Positions 25,846 to 34,702 of a stretch of DNA of 64,000 nucleotides are shown here, piece by piece (position 1 is the stretch's first letter; every line of letters starts with the position of its first letter). The DNA comes from Chlorobium phaeovibrioides (lineage in GTDB: Bacteria; Bacteroidota; Chlorobiia; Chlorobiales; Chlorobiaceae). The notes under the pieces are model-generated. The model did no database searches. It saw nothing but the letters and a program-made list of their open reading frames with translations, and had not been told where the DNA came from. A program made the translations under genes and the position numbers. Location: positions 186,001 through 250,000 of the forward strand of contig NZ_RXYK01000001.1 in NCBI RefSeq assembly GCF_003968655.1. The letters run 5' to 3'.

Positions 25846-26523
25846 GTGACAGAACCGATTCTTGAAATCCAGGATCTCTCCTTCTCATATGAGGCCGGGG
25901 GCGGAGAGATTTTCAGCCACCTGAACCTGAGAGTGGAAGAGGGGGAATTCCTTCTGGTGAAAGGGCCTTCGGGTATGGGAAAGTCAACACTTCTTCGCCT
26001 TATCTGCCGCCTGCAGCAGCCTCGAACCGGCATTATCCGTTATCAGGGAAGAGAGATAACCCTCATTGCCCCCTCAGTGCTGAGAAGCTCCATCAGCTTT
26101 GTGGCTCAGATCCCGAAAATGACGGATGCTTCAGTCAGGGATAACCTGCTTCTGCCCTTTTCCTTTGCCGTCAATAAGGCTAAAACGGCACCCTCAGATG
26201 AGTCTCTGGAGTTGATGCTCCGCAACTTTTACCTTGAGTCGGTTTCGCTGTCACAATCGGCCATGAAGCTCTCCATCGGACAGATGCAGCGACTTGCAAT
26301 CATGAGGGCCATTCTCCTCAACCCCGACATCCTCCTGCTTGATGAACCCACTTCAGCCCTCGACCCGGAAAGTGCCGGAATGGTCTTTTCCCTCATTGAA
26401 CGCCTGAACATTGATGAAGGCAAGACGCTCATTACCGTCACCCACAGCGACTATGCTCCAAAACTGCCCCGAGCTGCAATCTACCGGCTTCATGAACGAA
26501 CACTCCATAGAGAAGAGAGATGA
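25846..26523 (+). CDS. ABC transporter ATP-binding protein (FetA/YbbL-like)
   Basis: This 225-residue ATPase has Walker A KGPSGMGKSTLL, a degenerate signature LSIGQMQRLAIMR, Walker B DILLLDEPTSALDPE and an H-loop VTHSD. Its stop overlaps the start of the permease gene (ATGA), and its partner is a FetB-type protein. Together they resemble the E. coli FetAB exporter, linked to iron homeostasis and oxidative stress resistance. The substrate is not established for this pair. Confidence 0.85.
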   Translation: MTEPILEIQDLSFSYEAGGGEIFSHLNLRVEEGEFLLVKGPSGMGKSTLLRLICRLQQPRTGIIRYQGREITLIAPSVLRSSISFVAQIPKMTDASVRDNLLLPFSFAVNKAKTAPSDESLELMLRNFYLESVSLSQSAMKLSIGQMQRLAIMRAILLNPDILLLDEPTSALDPESAGMVFSLIERLNIDEGKTLITVTHSDYAPKLPRAAIYRLHERTLHREER

Positions 26524-27305
26524 ACCAGATCATTGATATATCAAACTGGCAGCTGCTGCTTGGTCTGCTTTTCATCCTTCTGGCACAGGTCAGCTCTTTT
26601 GTCTTTCATCTCGGACTTAACCGCGATATTGCCATCGGTACCCTGCGGACTTTCGCCCAGCTTTTTCTCATGGGATTCGTCCTGACCTACATTCTGCAGT
26701 CAGACAGGGCACTGCTTGTGGTTGGAGTGTTTCTGGTGATGGTGGTCTCGGCAATCTTCATCATCAAGGGCCGTGTTGCGGAGAAACAGGTCTCGTATCT
26801 TTTGCCCACATTCCTGACAATGCTTGTCAGCTACTTTGCAACGGCAATGTTTGTTTCCGGGCTTATCATCGGCTCTTCACCATGGTGGGAACCCCGGTAC
26901 TTCCTGCCCGCCGGCGGGATGGTAATCGGTAACTCCATGTCGGCACTTGCCATTTCACTTGAACGGTTTTTCAGGGATCTTCGCCAACAGCGCGACCAGA
27001 TTGAAATGCAGCTCTCTCTGGGTGCCGGCTATCGTGAAGCAAGCGCTGAAATCTTCAGAAATGCCGTCCGTGCCGGCATGATTCCATCCATCAACGCCAT
27101 GATGGGAGTTGGGCTTGTGTTCATTCCCGGGATGATGTCGGGGCAGATTCTTGCCGGAATCGACCCCATGATAGCAATCCGTTACCAGATTGTTGTGATG
27201 CTGATGCTTGTGGGAGCCACTACGCTGAGTTCGGTCACCATCATGCTTCTTATCAGGAAAAGGTGTTTCGGAAGCGGGGAAGAGCTACTCCTCACCTCGT
27301 CCTGA
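26520..27305 (+). CDS. FetB/YbbM-family (UPF0014) permease
   Basis: This 261-residue membrane protein has about seven hydrophobic segments and the UPF0014 hallmarks LRTFAQLFLMGFVL, PAGGMVIGNSMSAL and GVGLVFIPGMMSGQILAG. In E. coli, FetAB exports iron. The gene overlaps its ATPase by four bases. Its 3' end overlaps the convergent lgt gene by 14 bp. Confidence 0.88.
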   Translation: MNQIIDISNWQLLLGLLFILLAQVSSFVFHLGLNRDIAIGTLRTFAQLFLMGFVLTYILQSDRALLVVGVFLVMVVSAIFIIKGRVAEKQVSYLLPTFLTMLVSYFATAMFVSGLIIGSSPWWEPRYFLPAGGMVIGNSMSALAISLERFFRDLRQQRDQIEMQLSLGAGYREASAEIFRNAVRAGMIPSINAMMGVGLVFIPGMMSGQILAGIDPMIAIRYQIVVMLMLVGATTLSSVTIMLLIRKRCFGSGEELLLTSS

Positions 27306-28146
27306 CTTTTTTTGCGGATGAGGATGTGAAAAAAAAGAGAGAAACGCCTGCAAGCATCATAGCCAGGCAGAGCAGCTGACCCATGGAGAGGCTGAAGGCA
27401 ACAAAACCGATATGGGCGTCGGGTTCACGGAAAAACTCGATGAAGAAGCGGACCAATCCATACCCGAAGAGATAGACTGCTGAGAGGAATCCGGGAAAGG
27501 GTGAGCGGCGTCGCAGCAACCAGAGTATCACAAAGAGGACAATGCCCTCAAAAAAAGCTTCATAGAGCTGTGAGGGATGGCGGAGCTGATGGGTTCCGGC
27601 CATTGGGAAATACATGCCGATGGCAGCATCGGTTACCCTTCCGTAGAGTTCTCCGTTGATGAAGTTGCCCAGCCTTCCAAAGGTATAGCCGAGCGGCACG
27701 GCGGGGATAAAGAGATCAACGGTTTCCAGAAAGCCGGTTTTGCGCGCTTTCGTAAATGCAAAGAGGGCTACGGCAACGCCTATGAGCCCTCCATGGTACG
27801 ACATCCCGCTGATTCCCGAAAAAGCGCAGCCTCCTGAAGCAGTCGACCAGGGCAGAAGGGTTCCGAGCGGATCGGCAATCAAGGCACCGAGTCCGTAAAA
27901 GAGGAGATAGCCGAGACGGCCGCCCAGAATGACTCCGAGCATCACCCAGGTAAGGGCGTCGCCGATGAAGGGCCTGGAAAACGGGAGTGATTCCGACCTG
28001 AGCCGATAACGGGCAAGGAGATAGACAACAGCAAAGGCAATGATGTACATGGTGCCATACCAGCGGAGTGCAAAACTACCGAAGGAGAGTATGACAGGGT
28101 TCATCTGCGAGGGGAGATGCTGCCACCAGAAGGTAAAATCACCCAT
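27292..28146 (-). CDS. lgt: Prolipoprotein diacylglyceryl transferase
   Basis: Lgt adds the diacylglyceryl group to the lipobox Cys of prelipoproteins in the inner membrane. The 284-residue protein has about seven transmembrane segments, the MSYHGGLIGV motif near residue 115 and the signature GRLGNFINGELYGR near 155. Several lipobox proteins are encoded in this window (PstS-like, HlyD-like and YnbE-like). The gene is divergent from aclB with 130 bp between the two starts. It overlaps fetB-like at the 3' end. Confidence 0.96.
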   Translation of the reverse strand: MGDFTFWWQHLPSQMNPVILSFGSFALRWYGTMYIIAFAVVYLLARYRLRSESLPFSRPFIGDALTWVMLGVILGGRLGYLLFYGLGALIADPLGTLLPWSTASGGCAFSGISGMSYHGGLIGVAVALFAFTKARKTGFLETVDLFIPAVPLGYTFGRLGNFINGELYGRVTDAAIGMYFPMAGTHQLRHPSQLYEAFFEGIVLFVILWLLRRRSPFPGFLSAVYLFGYGLVRFFIEFFREPDAHIGFVAFSLSMGQLLCLAMMLAGVSLFFFTSSSAKKVRTR

Positions 28147-28276
28147 AAGTCAATTTTTGAGAGTTTTCCTTGAATTAACGAACTGTATGCTATTGGAAGC
28201 AAAAAAAATATAGTTAACTTTCAATCTTTCGCATTTTGTTGCATTCATACCCATTAACACACAAAATACCGATAGA

Positions 28277-29473
28277 ATGGCTAAGATACTTGAAGGGCCT
28301 GCCATGAAACTGTTCAACAAGTGGGGCATTCCCGTGCCTAACTATGTTGTCATCATGGATCCCGAACGCCTTTTGCAGCTCGGAGAAGCTAATAAATGGC
28401 TTAGAGATTCAAAACTTGTCGTTAAGGCTCATGAAGCCATTGGTGGTCGTTTCAAGCTTGGTCTTGTCAAAATTGACCTGAATCTTGAAGAGGCGTATGA
28501 GGCAGCAAAAGAGATGCTTGGCCGTCAGATCGGTACTGCCGAAATCCGCCAGGTGATTGTAGCTGAAATGCTTGAGCATGATGCTGAGTATTATGTCTCC
28601 ATTGCCGGCAACCGCGACGGTGCAGAGCTTCTTGTATCAAATAAAGGCGGCATTGATATTGAAGATAATTGGGATACAGTCAAAAGGCTTCAGATTCCTC
28701 TCGATGTTACCCCGACCATTGAGGACCTTACCAAAATTGCTTCAAGTGCGGGATTTGAAGGCGAGGTGGCCGAACGGGTTGCCAAAATCGCCTCTCGTCT
28801 GATTCTCTGCTTTGACAATGAAGATGCCCAGTCAATTGAAATCAATCCGCTGGTCATCAGAAACAGTGATATGCGTTTTGCTGCGCTTGACGCCGTCATG
28901 AATGTTGACTGGGATGCCCGTTTCCGCCATGCAGACTGGGATTTCAAGCCTGTCTCGGAAATCGGCCGGCCGTTTACTGAAGCCGAGCAGCAGATCATGG
29001 AAATCGATGCGCGCATCAAGGGTTCAGTCAAGTTTGTTGAAGTTCCCGGTGGCGAAATTGCCCTGCTGACTGCAGGCGGTGGTGCTTCCGTATTCTATTC
29101 AGATGCAGTTGTTGCCCGTGGCGGCACAATCGCAAATTATGCCGAATATTCCGGTGATCCTTCCGACTGGGCTGTTGAAGCACTTACAGAAACCATCTGC
29201 CAGCTCCCCAACATCAAGCATATCATTGTAGGTGGTGCCATTGCAAACTTCACCGATGTGAAGGCGACCTTCAGCGGCATCATCAACGGATTCCGTGCAA
29301 GCAAGGCAAGCGGCTACCTTGAGGGAGTGAAGATCTGGGTAAGGCGTGGTGGACCGAATGAGAACCAGGGTCTTGCGGCTATCAAAAAGCTCGCAGACGA
29401 AGGGTTCGACATTCATGTCTACGATCGCACCATGCCGATGACCGATATTGTTGACCTTGCTCTCAAAGCATAA
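28277..29473 (+). CDS. aclB: ATP-citrate lyase small subunit (AclB)
   Basis: With AclA, this 398-residue protein cleaves citrate to acetyl-CoA and oxaloacetate using ATP and CoA, a key step of the reductive TCA cycle in green sulfur bacteria. The N-terminal half has an ATP-grasp fold like succinyl-CoA synthetase beta (LEGPAMKLFNKWGIPVPNY, VKAHEAIGGRFKLG). The C-terminal half carries LLTAGGGASVFYSDAVVARG and the end DIHVYDRTMPMTDIVDLA. The length matches the small subunit of Chlorobium enzymes. The gene precedes aclA by 63 bp. No ribosome site is obvious before the ATG. Confidence 0.97.
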   Translation: MAKILEGPAMKLFNKWGIPVPNYVVIMDPERLLQLGEANKWLRDSKLVVKAHEAIGGRFKLGLVKIDLNLEEAYEAAKEMLGRQIGTAEIRQVIVAEMLEHDAEYYVSIAGNRDGAELLVSNKGGIDIEDNWDTVKRLQIPLDVTPTIEDLTKIASSAGFEGEVAERVAKIASRLILCFDNEDAQSIEINPLVIRNSDMRFAALDAVMNVDWDARFRHADWDFKPVSEIGRPFTEAEQQIMEIDARIKGSVKFVEVPGGEIALLTAGGGASVFYSDAVVARGGTIANYAEYSGDPSDWAVEALTETICQLPNIKHIIVGGAIANFTDVKATFSGIINGFRASKASGYLEGVKIWVRRGGPNENQGLAAIKKLADEGFDIHVYDRTMPMTDIVDLALKA

Positions 29474-29536
29474 GGCCGAAGTATCGCCAGGCATACCAGA
29501 TACAGAAACTTTTAACTTCATTAAACGGAACGAATC

Positions 29537-31369
29537 GTGAGCATACTTGCAAATAAAGACACAAATGTTGTCATCATCGGCGGTGTTGCCGGTGTTAATG
29601 CCGCAAAGAGGATGGCCCAGTTCGACTTTCTCGTCAACCGCTCCCTCAGCGTACAGGCATTTGTCTACCCCCCTGAATCAGGTCAGCAGAAAGAAATTTA
29701 CCGCGGCGGTGAACTCAACAACATTTCCGTATACGCATCCCTCAAGGAGGCGCTTCAGGAAAATCCCCAGATCAATACCGCTCTGATCTATCTTGGTGCT
29801 TCCCGTGCTGCACAGTCAGCGGTTGAATGCCTCGAGTCCGAAAACATCAAGCTGGTCTCCATGATCACTGAGGGTGTGCCGGAAAAAGATGCGAAGAAAC
29901 TTCGCGCCATGGCCATCAAGAAAGGCAAGATGTTCAACGGCCCTTCTTCAATCGGCATCATGAGTGCAGGGGAGTGCCGTCTCGGCGTCATCGGAGGCGA
30001 GTTCAAAAACCTCAAGCTCTGCAACCTCTACCGTGCAGGTTCTTTTGGCGTTCTTACCAAGTCCGGCGGCCTCTCCAACGAGACCATGTGGCTTTGTGCA
30101 CAGAACGGCAACGGTGTGACTTCAGCTGTGGCCATCGGAGGCGATTCCTACCCGGGAACTGATTTCGTCACCTACCTTGAAATGTTTGAGAAAGACCCTG
30201 AAACCAAAGCGGTTGTCCTGGTCGGTGAAGTTGGCGGCACCCTTGAAGAGGAGGCTGCTGAGTGGCTTGGAGCCGAGAAACGCCGCATCCGTCTTATTGC
30301 CGCAATCGGTGGAACATGTCAGGAAGTTCTTCCCCAGGGAATGAAGTTCGGACATGCCGGTGCCAAGGAAGGCAAAAAAGGCCTTGGATCAGCCCGTTCA
30401 AAAATAAATGCACTCCGCGAAGCTGGTGCTCTCGTCCCTGATACATTCGGCGGACTTTCCAAGGCAATCAAGCAGGTCTATGATGAGCTTCTTGCTGAGG
30501 GATCCATCAAGCCCGAGCCTATGGTTGACGAGGCCATCCTTCCAGAACTGCCTCCCAAGGTTCAGGAGATCATGAAGCAGGGTGATGTGATTGTTGAGCC
30601 TCTTATCCGCACCACCATTTCCGATGACCGTGGCGAAGAGCCCCGTTATGTCGGTTATGCAGCCTCTGAGCTCTGCGAGAAAGGCTACGGCATTGAAGAT
30701 GTTCTTGCACTTCTGTGGAACAAGAAGCTTCCTTCACGCGAAGAGTCTGAAATCATCAAGCGTATCGTCATGATTTCCGCGGATCACGGTCCTGCTGTTT
30801 CCGGCGCATTCGGCGCCATCCTTGGTGCATGCGCAGGAATTGACATGCCTCAGGCGGTTTCAGCCGGTATGACCATGATCGGACCCCGGTTCGGCGGCGC
30901 CGTCACCAACGCCGGAAAGTACTTTGCCCATGGCGTCAAAGAGTTCCCGAATGACATCCCCGGCTTCCTTACATGGATGAAGCAGAATGTCGGTCCGGTT
31001 CCCGGAATTGGACACAGGGTCAAGAGCCTCAAGAACCCCGACAAGCGTGTGAAGTATCTGGTTGATTATGTCCAGAACCAGACCACATTGCATATGCCTT
31101 GCCTGGAATACGCACTTGAAGTTGAGAAAGTGACCACCGCCAAAAAGGACAACCTGATTCTCAATGTCGATGGAACCATCGGCTGTATCCTGGTTGACCT
31201 CGACTTCCCGGAACAGTCACTCAACGGCTTCTTCGTCCTTGCCAGAACAATCGGTATGATTGGCCACTGGATTGATCAGACTTCACAGCAGTCACGCCTT
31301 ATCAGGCTCTATGACTACCTGATCAACTACGCAGTCAAAGACGAAAGGGAAGTGCCGGAGAAGAAGTAA
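29537..31369 (+). CDS. aclA: ATP-citrate lyase large subunit (AclA)
   Basis: This 610-residue subunit has a succinyl-CoA synthetase alpha-like N-terminal half and a citrate synthase-like C-terminal half. The N-terminal half holds a CoA-binding fold at VVIIGGVAGVNAAKRMAQ and the phosphohistidine motif MKFGHAGAKEGKKGLGSA near residue 275. The C-terminal part has the citrate synthase-type active site: ISADHGPAVSGAFGAILG near 415 and GPVPGIGHRVKSLKNPDKR near 490. AclB is directly upstream, and a strong terminator follows 22 bp after the stop, so the two genes form one transcript. Confidence 0.97.
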   Translation: MSILANKDTNVVIIGGVAGVNAAKRMAQFDFLVNRSLSVQAFVYPPESGQQKEIYRGGELNNISVYASLKEALQENPQINTALIYLGASRAAQSAVECLESENIKLVSMITEGVPEKDAKKLRAMAIKKGKMFNGPSSIGIMSAGECRLGVIGGEFKNLKLCNLYRAGSFGVLTKSGGLSNETMWLCAQNGNGVTSAVAIGGDSYPGTDFVTYLEMFEKDPETKAVVLVGEVGGTLEEEAAEWLGAEKRRIRLIAAIGGTCQEVLPQGMKFGHAGAKEGKKGLGSARSKINALREAGALVPDTFGGLSKAIKQVYDELLAEGSIKPEPMVDEAILPELPPKVQEIMKQGDVIVEPLIRTTISDDRGEEPRYVGYAASELCEKGYGIEDVLALLWNKKLPSREESEIIKRIVMISADHGPAVSGAFGAILGACAGIDMPQAVSAGMTMIGPRFGGAVTNAGKYFAHGVKEFPNDIPGFLTWMKQNVGPVPGIGHRVKSLKNPDKRVKYLVDYVQNQTTLHMPCLEYALEVEKVTTAKKDNLILNVDGTIGCILVDLDFPEQSLNGFFVLARTIGMIGHWIDQTSQQSRLIRLYDYLINYAVKDEREVPEKK

Positions 31370-31391
31370 ACACCTCCGACACGGAAAACAG

Positions 31392-31430
31392 AAAAGGCCC
31401 CGCATGCAGCAAAACATGCGGGGCCTTTTT
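31392..31430 (+). terminator. Intrinsic terminator of aclBA
   Basis: A 15-bp inverted repeat (arms 31392-31406 and 31415-31429) with an 8-nt loop carries a GC-rich stem core (GGCCCCGCATG) and a T tract on the 3' side. The A/T ends could make it act in both directions, so it may also serve the convergent chlorosome gene. Confidence 0.93.
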
Positions 31431-31450
31431 TCTTGCCGGTCAAGAGAGCC

Positions 31451-31693
31451 CTATACCTGTTTTTTCGGCGCCATAGCTGATGAAACGCCCTGAAGCGCCT
31501 GGTTTACCGATTGCAGCAGGTTGCCTGCAAGATCAAGAGATGTTTTCGTGATCGGCTCAACCATTTCTATTCCAGTCTTCATCACAGAGCTCATGATTTC
31601 CATCTGCTGCTGGCCGACTTTCCCGACAGTTTCTGAAAGGCTTTTCACCGATTCAGAAAAAGCACTTGTGTTGCCTCCCGGTGCGTTGTCCAT
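31451..31693 (-). CDS. Probable CsmB/CsmF-type chlorosome envelope protein
   Basis: This 80-residue protein is small, lacks a signal peptide and has a central stretch LSETVGKVGQQQMEIMSSV followed by a second repeat-like part VEPITKTSLDLAGNLLQSV. The pattern of TVGK..., V.P..K...DL.G... and a ...SAMAPK tail resembles CsmB/CsmF chlorosome envelope proteins. I recognise it from memory of the family, not from an alignment, so CsmB versus CsmF is not decided. The chlorosome monolayer houses such proteins around the bacteriochlorophyll aggregates. It is convergent with aclA across the terminator. Confidence 0.6.
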   Translation of the reverse strand: MDNAPGGNTSAFSESVKSLSETVGKVGQQQMEIMSSVMKTGIEMVEPITKTSLDLAGNLLQSVNQALQGVSSAMAPKKQV

Positions 31694-32513
31694 GGTATTA
31701 TTGGTTTAATGGTTTAAAAAAACAACATAATAAAGTCTCATGTATGCATCCCTGCTTCTATATACAGTATACCCCTTCCGCTTTAAAAAACAAAGCTCAG
31801 TAGCATTCCCGTTCACAAAACTCTTTCCTTTTTGCCTTCCTGAGCAGAGAGGTTATTGCCCTCGCCAGAACTGCTTCCCGGAAGATTCTGTAGCCTTTAT
31901 CGCGCCTGAAGTTTCTGGTTTTCATAACGGCTTGTGTTTGAAGATTATCGGTCGTGAAAGTGGTGAAACAGAGAAACGGCCGTGAAGCCGTCTCTCTGAG
32001 AGTTGGTGTCCCCCATTACACCAACTCAACCTCACTGGCGTGAGGAATTTCATATGTTCACTGTTGATAATGCAAATGGTATGCCAAAGTTGAAATGATG
32101 GCTCTGAAGAAGTGATAACTGAAAGTAGAAAAGCGGTTTACAGCATCCCATTCCATTGGGAATCAGCCAGCAGCATACGACGACCTCATGAATCATTCGA
32201 TTCAAATCAAGACAGAACAATGCGTATTGAATCAATCTGTATCATGAAGCAGAAGCAGAAGGATAACACAGTACCCTCTGAGTTTCGGAGAGAAAGTATG
32301 TAAACAGCCACAGTTTCACCTCATTCTGATCATTTGCCGGCATCACAGCCCTCAATATCCGGCGCTTCATCAGAGCAAGTGAAACCTATAGTCGATTATC
32401 AAGATGTTGTATAATATAAATTATGTAAAGCTACCGATATCAGAGAAATCTTTTTTGATGGCCGAACAATCACGATTGACTTTTCGGCCGTTTTGCTTTT
32501 GGGTGAGATTCGG
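31694..32513. other. Gene-poor interval of about 820 bp
   Basis: I find no convincing gene here. Short open frames lack ribosome sites and any family resemblance. The notable content is two adjacent perfect hairpins: arms 32000-32009 and 32018-32027 (10 bp, 8-nt loop) and 32030-32035 with 32040-32045 (6 bp, TGGC loop). A plus-strand terminator-like structure lies at 32460-32500, with a TATAAT at 32410-32415. It may hold a regulatory RNA or decayed DNA. Confidence 0.5.
32422..32500 (+). ncRNA. Candidate small RNA
   Basis: A TATAAT box at 32410-32415 could start a transcript near 32422. That transcript would end at a terminator-like hairpin (GGCCGAA at 32460-32466 pairing with 32483-32489, plus an inner CAAT/ATTG pairing) followed by GTTTTGCTTTT. 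The RNA would be about 78 nt. No good -35 element is visible, and the neighbouring minus-strand gene cannot use this terminator because its downstream side is A-rich in that direction. This is a candidate only. Confidence 0.3.
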
Positions 32514-33419
32514 TTATTCAGTTAAGCTTTTCATCATATCCTTGATGTCATTAGGCGTACTCATGATTTTCATAAAGGTACCCATTGACAAATCCGGCCA
32601 GCTCAGAGCAATCCTGTATCGCCCGGGAAGCATCGTCACTGTGTTGTTCTGGAGGATGATTTCATACGGCATGGCCGCAATGTTCTCTTCACCGATAATA
32701 GGCAGAAATTCAGCCTCACCATTCTCTTTGTCCATGAGCGCAATACCGATCACAGCGGTTTTTTGAGCCGGAAACACCAGCCGGTAAACCTCTTTCGTGC
32801 TGCTTTTATTGGCGTTAAGGTTGCTTTCAATTGTACGAAGGCCTTCTTCGAAGCTGGTAAATGTATTAAGCTCCTTTGGATCGGAAAAATATGGCATCAT
32901 GAACTTATAATGGTATTTCCATAGCTTCTCAGCCCGTATACCACCGCCAAAACCTACAGGCTCCGTGCCGGGATGAACCAGGGCAGATCTTACATCATCA
33001 GAAACTTTTTTCAGGACCTTCTGGTGTTTCGGTGTTTCTTTCCTCAGATACGCATTAAAGATGTAGGAAGGGTTCAGATATGAAACAGCAACCGTATCCC
33101 CTTTTTTTACCAGCCCTACCTTGAGCACACCGGCCATTGCGCCACGGTCGGCAACCTTGATGACGGCATTCTTCAGATCTGCTCTTGTATAAGCTATGAC
33201 CTGGAGTTTTGGGTTTTGAGCCGGGCTATAGGTTCCGAGTATTTCAAAACCTTTATTGGTAAGGGATTTTTGTACATCTCTGGAAACCACATCGATACCT
33301 GAAGCCACATCGGCAACCTTAATGTATGGTGCTATATCAAGGCCTTTCTCATCAGCCTGTGCTGCATTCGGCTGTATCACGAGAAAAGTGAATACCAGAA
33401 TCATCCAGAAATTTTTCAT
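32514..33419 (-). CDS. Exported protein of unknown function
   Basis: This 301-residue protein has a clear signal peptide (residues 1-22, ending NAAQA-DEKG) and no later membrane segment, so it is probably periplasmic. The first mature part (DVVSRDVQKSLTNKGFEIL, then VIAYTRADLKNAVIKVADRG) faintly recalls DUF302-like folds, but I would not assign it. Glycines and aromatic residues are spread without an obvious catalytic motif. A 20-bp perfect palindrome lies 58 bp upstream of the start and may be its operator. No gene partner is apparent. I do not recognise the family. Confidence 0.8.
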   Translation of the reverse strand: MKNFWMILVFTFLVIQPNAAQADEKGLDIAPYIKVADVASGIDVVSRDVQKSLTNKGFEILGTYSPAQNPKLQVIAYTRADLKNAVIKVADRGAMAGVLKVGLVKKGDTVAVSYLNPSYIFNAYLRKETPKHQKVLKKVSDDVRSALVHPGTEPVGFGGGIRAEKLWKYHYKFMMPYFSDPKELNTFTSFEEGLRTIESNLNANKSSTKEVYRLVFPAQKTAVIGIALMDKENGEAEFLPIIGEENIAAMPYEIILQNNTVTMLPGRYRIALSWPDLSMGTFMKIMSTPNDIKDMMKSLTE

Positions 33420-33476
33420 ACGGGAAATCTCATTTTAAATGGTTTACTCCAATGGACGCGATTTTGCTTAAAAAGA

Positions 33477-33496
33477 ATAGTAACAATTGTTACTAT
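33477..33496. promoter_or_regulatory. 20-bp perfect palindrome
   Basis: The sequence ATAGTAACAATTGTTACTAT is an uninterrupted perfect palindrome. It lies 58 bp upstream of the exported-protein start codon and 51 bp past the end of the efflux operon. Length and symmetry suit a dimeric repressor site. It has no T tract, so a terminator role is unlikely. The binding protein is not known. Confidence 0.6.
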
Positions 33497-33547
33497 AATA
33501 CCCAAATGAATAAATACTCAATTTACAGCCTCGCATCTGCTAAAAGC

Positions 33548-34669
33548 TCAATCCGACACCTTGCGGTAGCGGTTGACGGCAAGCGTCAGCATGAGGCCGG
33601 CATCGGCCGTCAATATGGCTAATGGGGTGGCTATTTCCCTGATACCTGAGCCTTTCAGCATCACACGGCGCATGATGTCGACGAAATGCCGGACGGGATT
33701 GGCCATGGTCATGTTCTGCGCCCAGTGCGGCATGCTCTCGATTGCTGTAAAAAGACCGCTCATAAGGGTGAAGATGACCATAAAGAACCACGCAATGAAC
33801 ATTGCCTGCTGCTGTGATTCGGTAAGCGTTGAAATCAGGAGCCCCATGCCCAGTACCACAAGCATGTAGATACCTGCTACAAGATAGATGAGCCAGTAGC
33901 TTCCAAGCATCGGCACATGGAAGGCAAATCGGGCAATGATCAGCCCCAGGGTTAGTTCTCCAAGCCCGATGATCCAGAAAGGAAGAAGCTTTCCGGTTAT
34001 GAACTGGTAGCGCTTCATTGGGGTTACATTGATCTGGTCAATGGTACCGATCTCTTTTTCACGCACAACATTCATCCCTGAAAGGAAAAGCCCGACCAGA
34101 GTTACAAGTACAACGAGAATACCGGGAACCATGTAATCGATATAGACCAGTTCAGGATTGTACCATGCTGATGATCTTACGGAAATAGTCTGCCGTGGAG
34201 CGCCCACAGCGCTTCCGGGCAACTGAGGGATGAGGTCGCGATTGAATGCCGTGATGATGTCATTTGTATACCCCTGGATGACGCCGGCTGAAAAACCATC
34301 TTCTGCATTGATGATGAGCTGCACCTGTGCGCTCCCTCCACGCATGAGCTCTTTTTCAAACCCCTCTGGTATGACAAGAACAAGATCAGCATTGCGACCC
34401 ACCAGGACATCAAGAGCTTGAGGGGAGGTTGACGACTCCCCTGTCAACTGAAAATAACCGGATCCTGTGAATTGCTCGCTGAGCCGCTCGGAAAGGGAGG
34501 TTCTGTCAAGATCCTGAAGGTTGAACGGAACATTCCTCACATCAAAGGTGGCCGCATTCGAGAGAATGACCAGCTGAATGAACGGCATGATGAAAATGAT
34601 GGGGAGCATCCCCTTGTTGCGGAATATCTGCAGAAACTCCTTCTGCAGCAGAAATCCAATAACCCTCAT
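33548..34669 (-). CDS. ABC-2 type transporter permease (YbhR-like)
   Basis: This 373-residue membrane protein has an N-terminal transmembrane segment (FIMPFIQLVILSNAATF, about 27-45), a periplasmic domain of about 120 residues, then five C-terminal segments. EKEIGTIDQINVTPMKRYQF in the cytoplasmic loop is characteristic of ABC-2 drug or lipid exporters. It is the last gene of the five-gene efflux operon, with 33 bp to the preceding permease. It likely pairs with that permease. Confidence 0.88.
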   Translation of the reverse strand: MRVIGFLLQKEFLQIFRNKGMLPIIFIMPFIQLVILSNAATFDVRNVPFNLQDLDRTSLSERLSEQFTGSGYFQLTGESSTSPQALDVLVGRNADLVLVIPEGFEKELMRGGSAQVQLIINAEDGFSAGVIQGYTNDIITAFNRDLIPQLPGSAVGAPRQTISVRSSAWYNPELVYIDYMVPGILVVLVTLVGLFLSGMNVVREKEIGTIDQINVTPMKRYQFITGKLLPFWIIGLGELTLGLIIARFAFHVPMLGSYWLIYLVAGIYMLVVLGMGLLISTLTESQQQAMFIAWFFMVIFTLMSGLFTAIESMPHWAQNMTMANPVRHFVDIMRRVMLKGSGIREIATPLAILTADAGLMLTLAVNRYRKVSD

Positions 34670-34702
34670 TTTTACTGTGTTTTAACGATGGGCATGTGCC
34701 AT

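Noticed and set aside
31740-32303. Short frames in the gene-poor interval (81 and 63 codons)
   Set aside because: Neither has a ribosome site, repeated composition or a recognisable motif.
32404-32766. 120-codon plus-strand frame
   Set aside because: It runs through the terminator-like hairpin and the 3' end of the exported-protein gene; unlikely to be translated.
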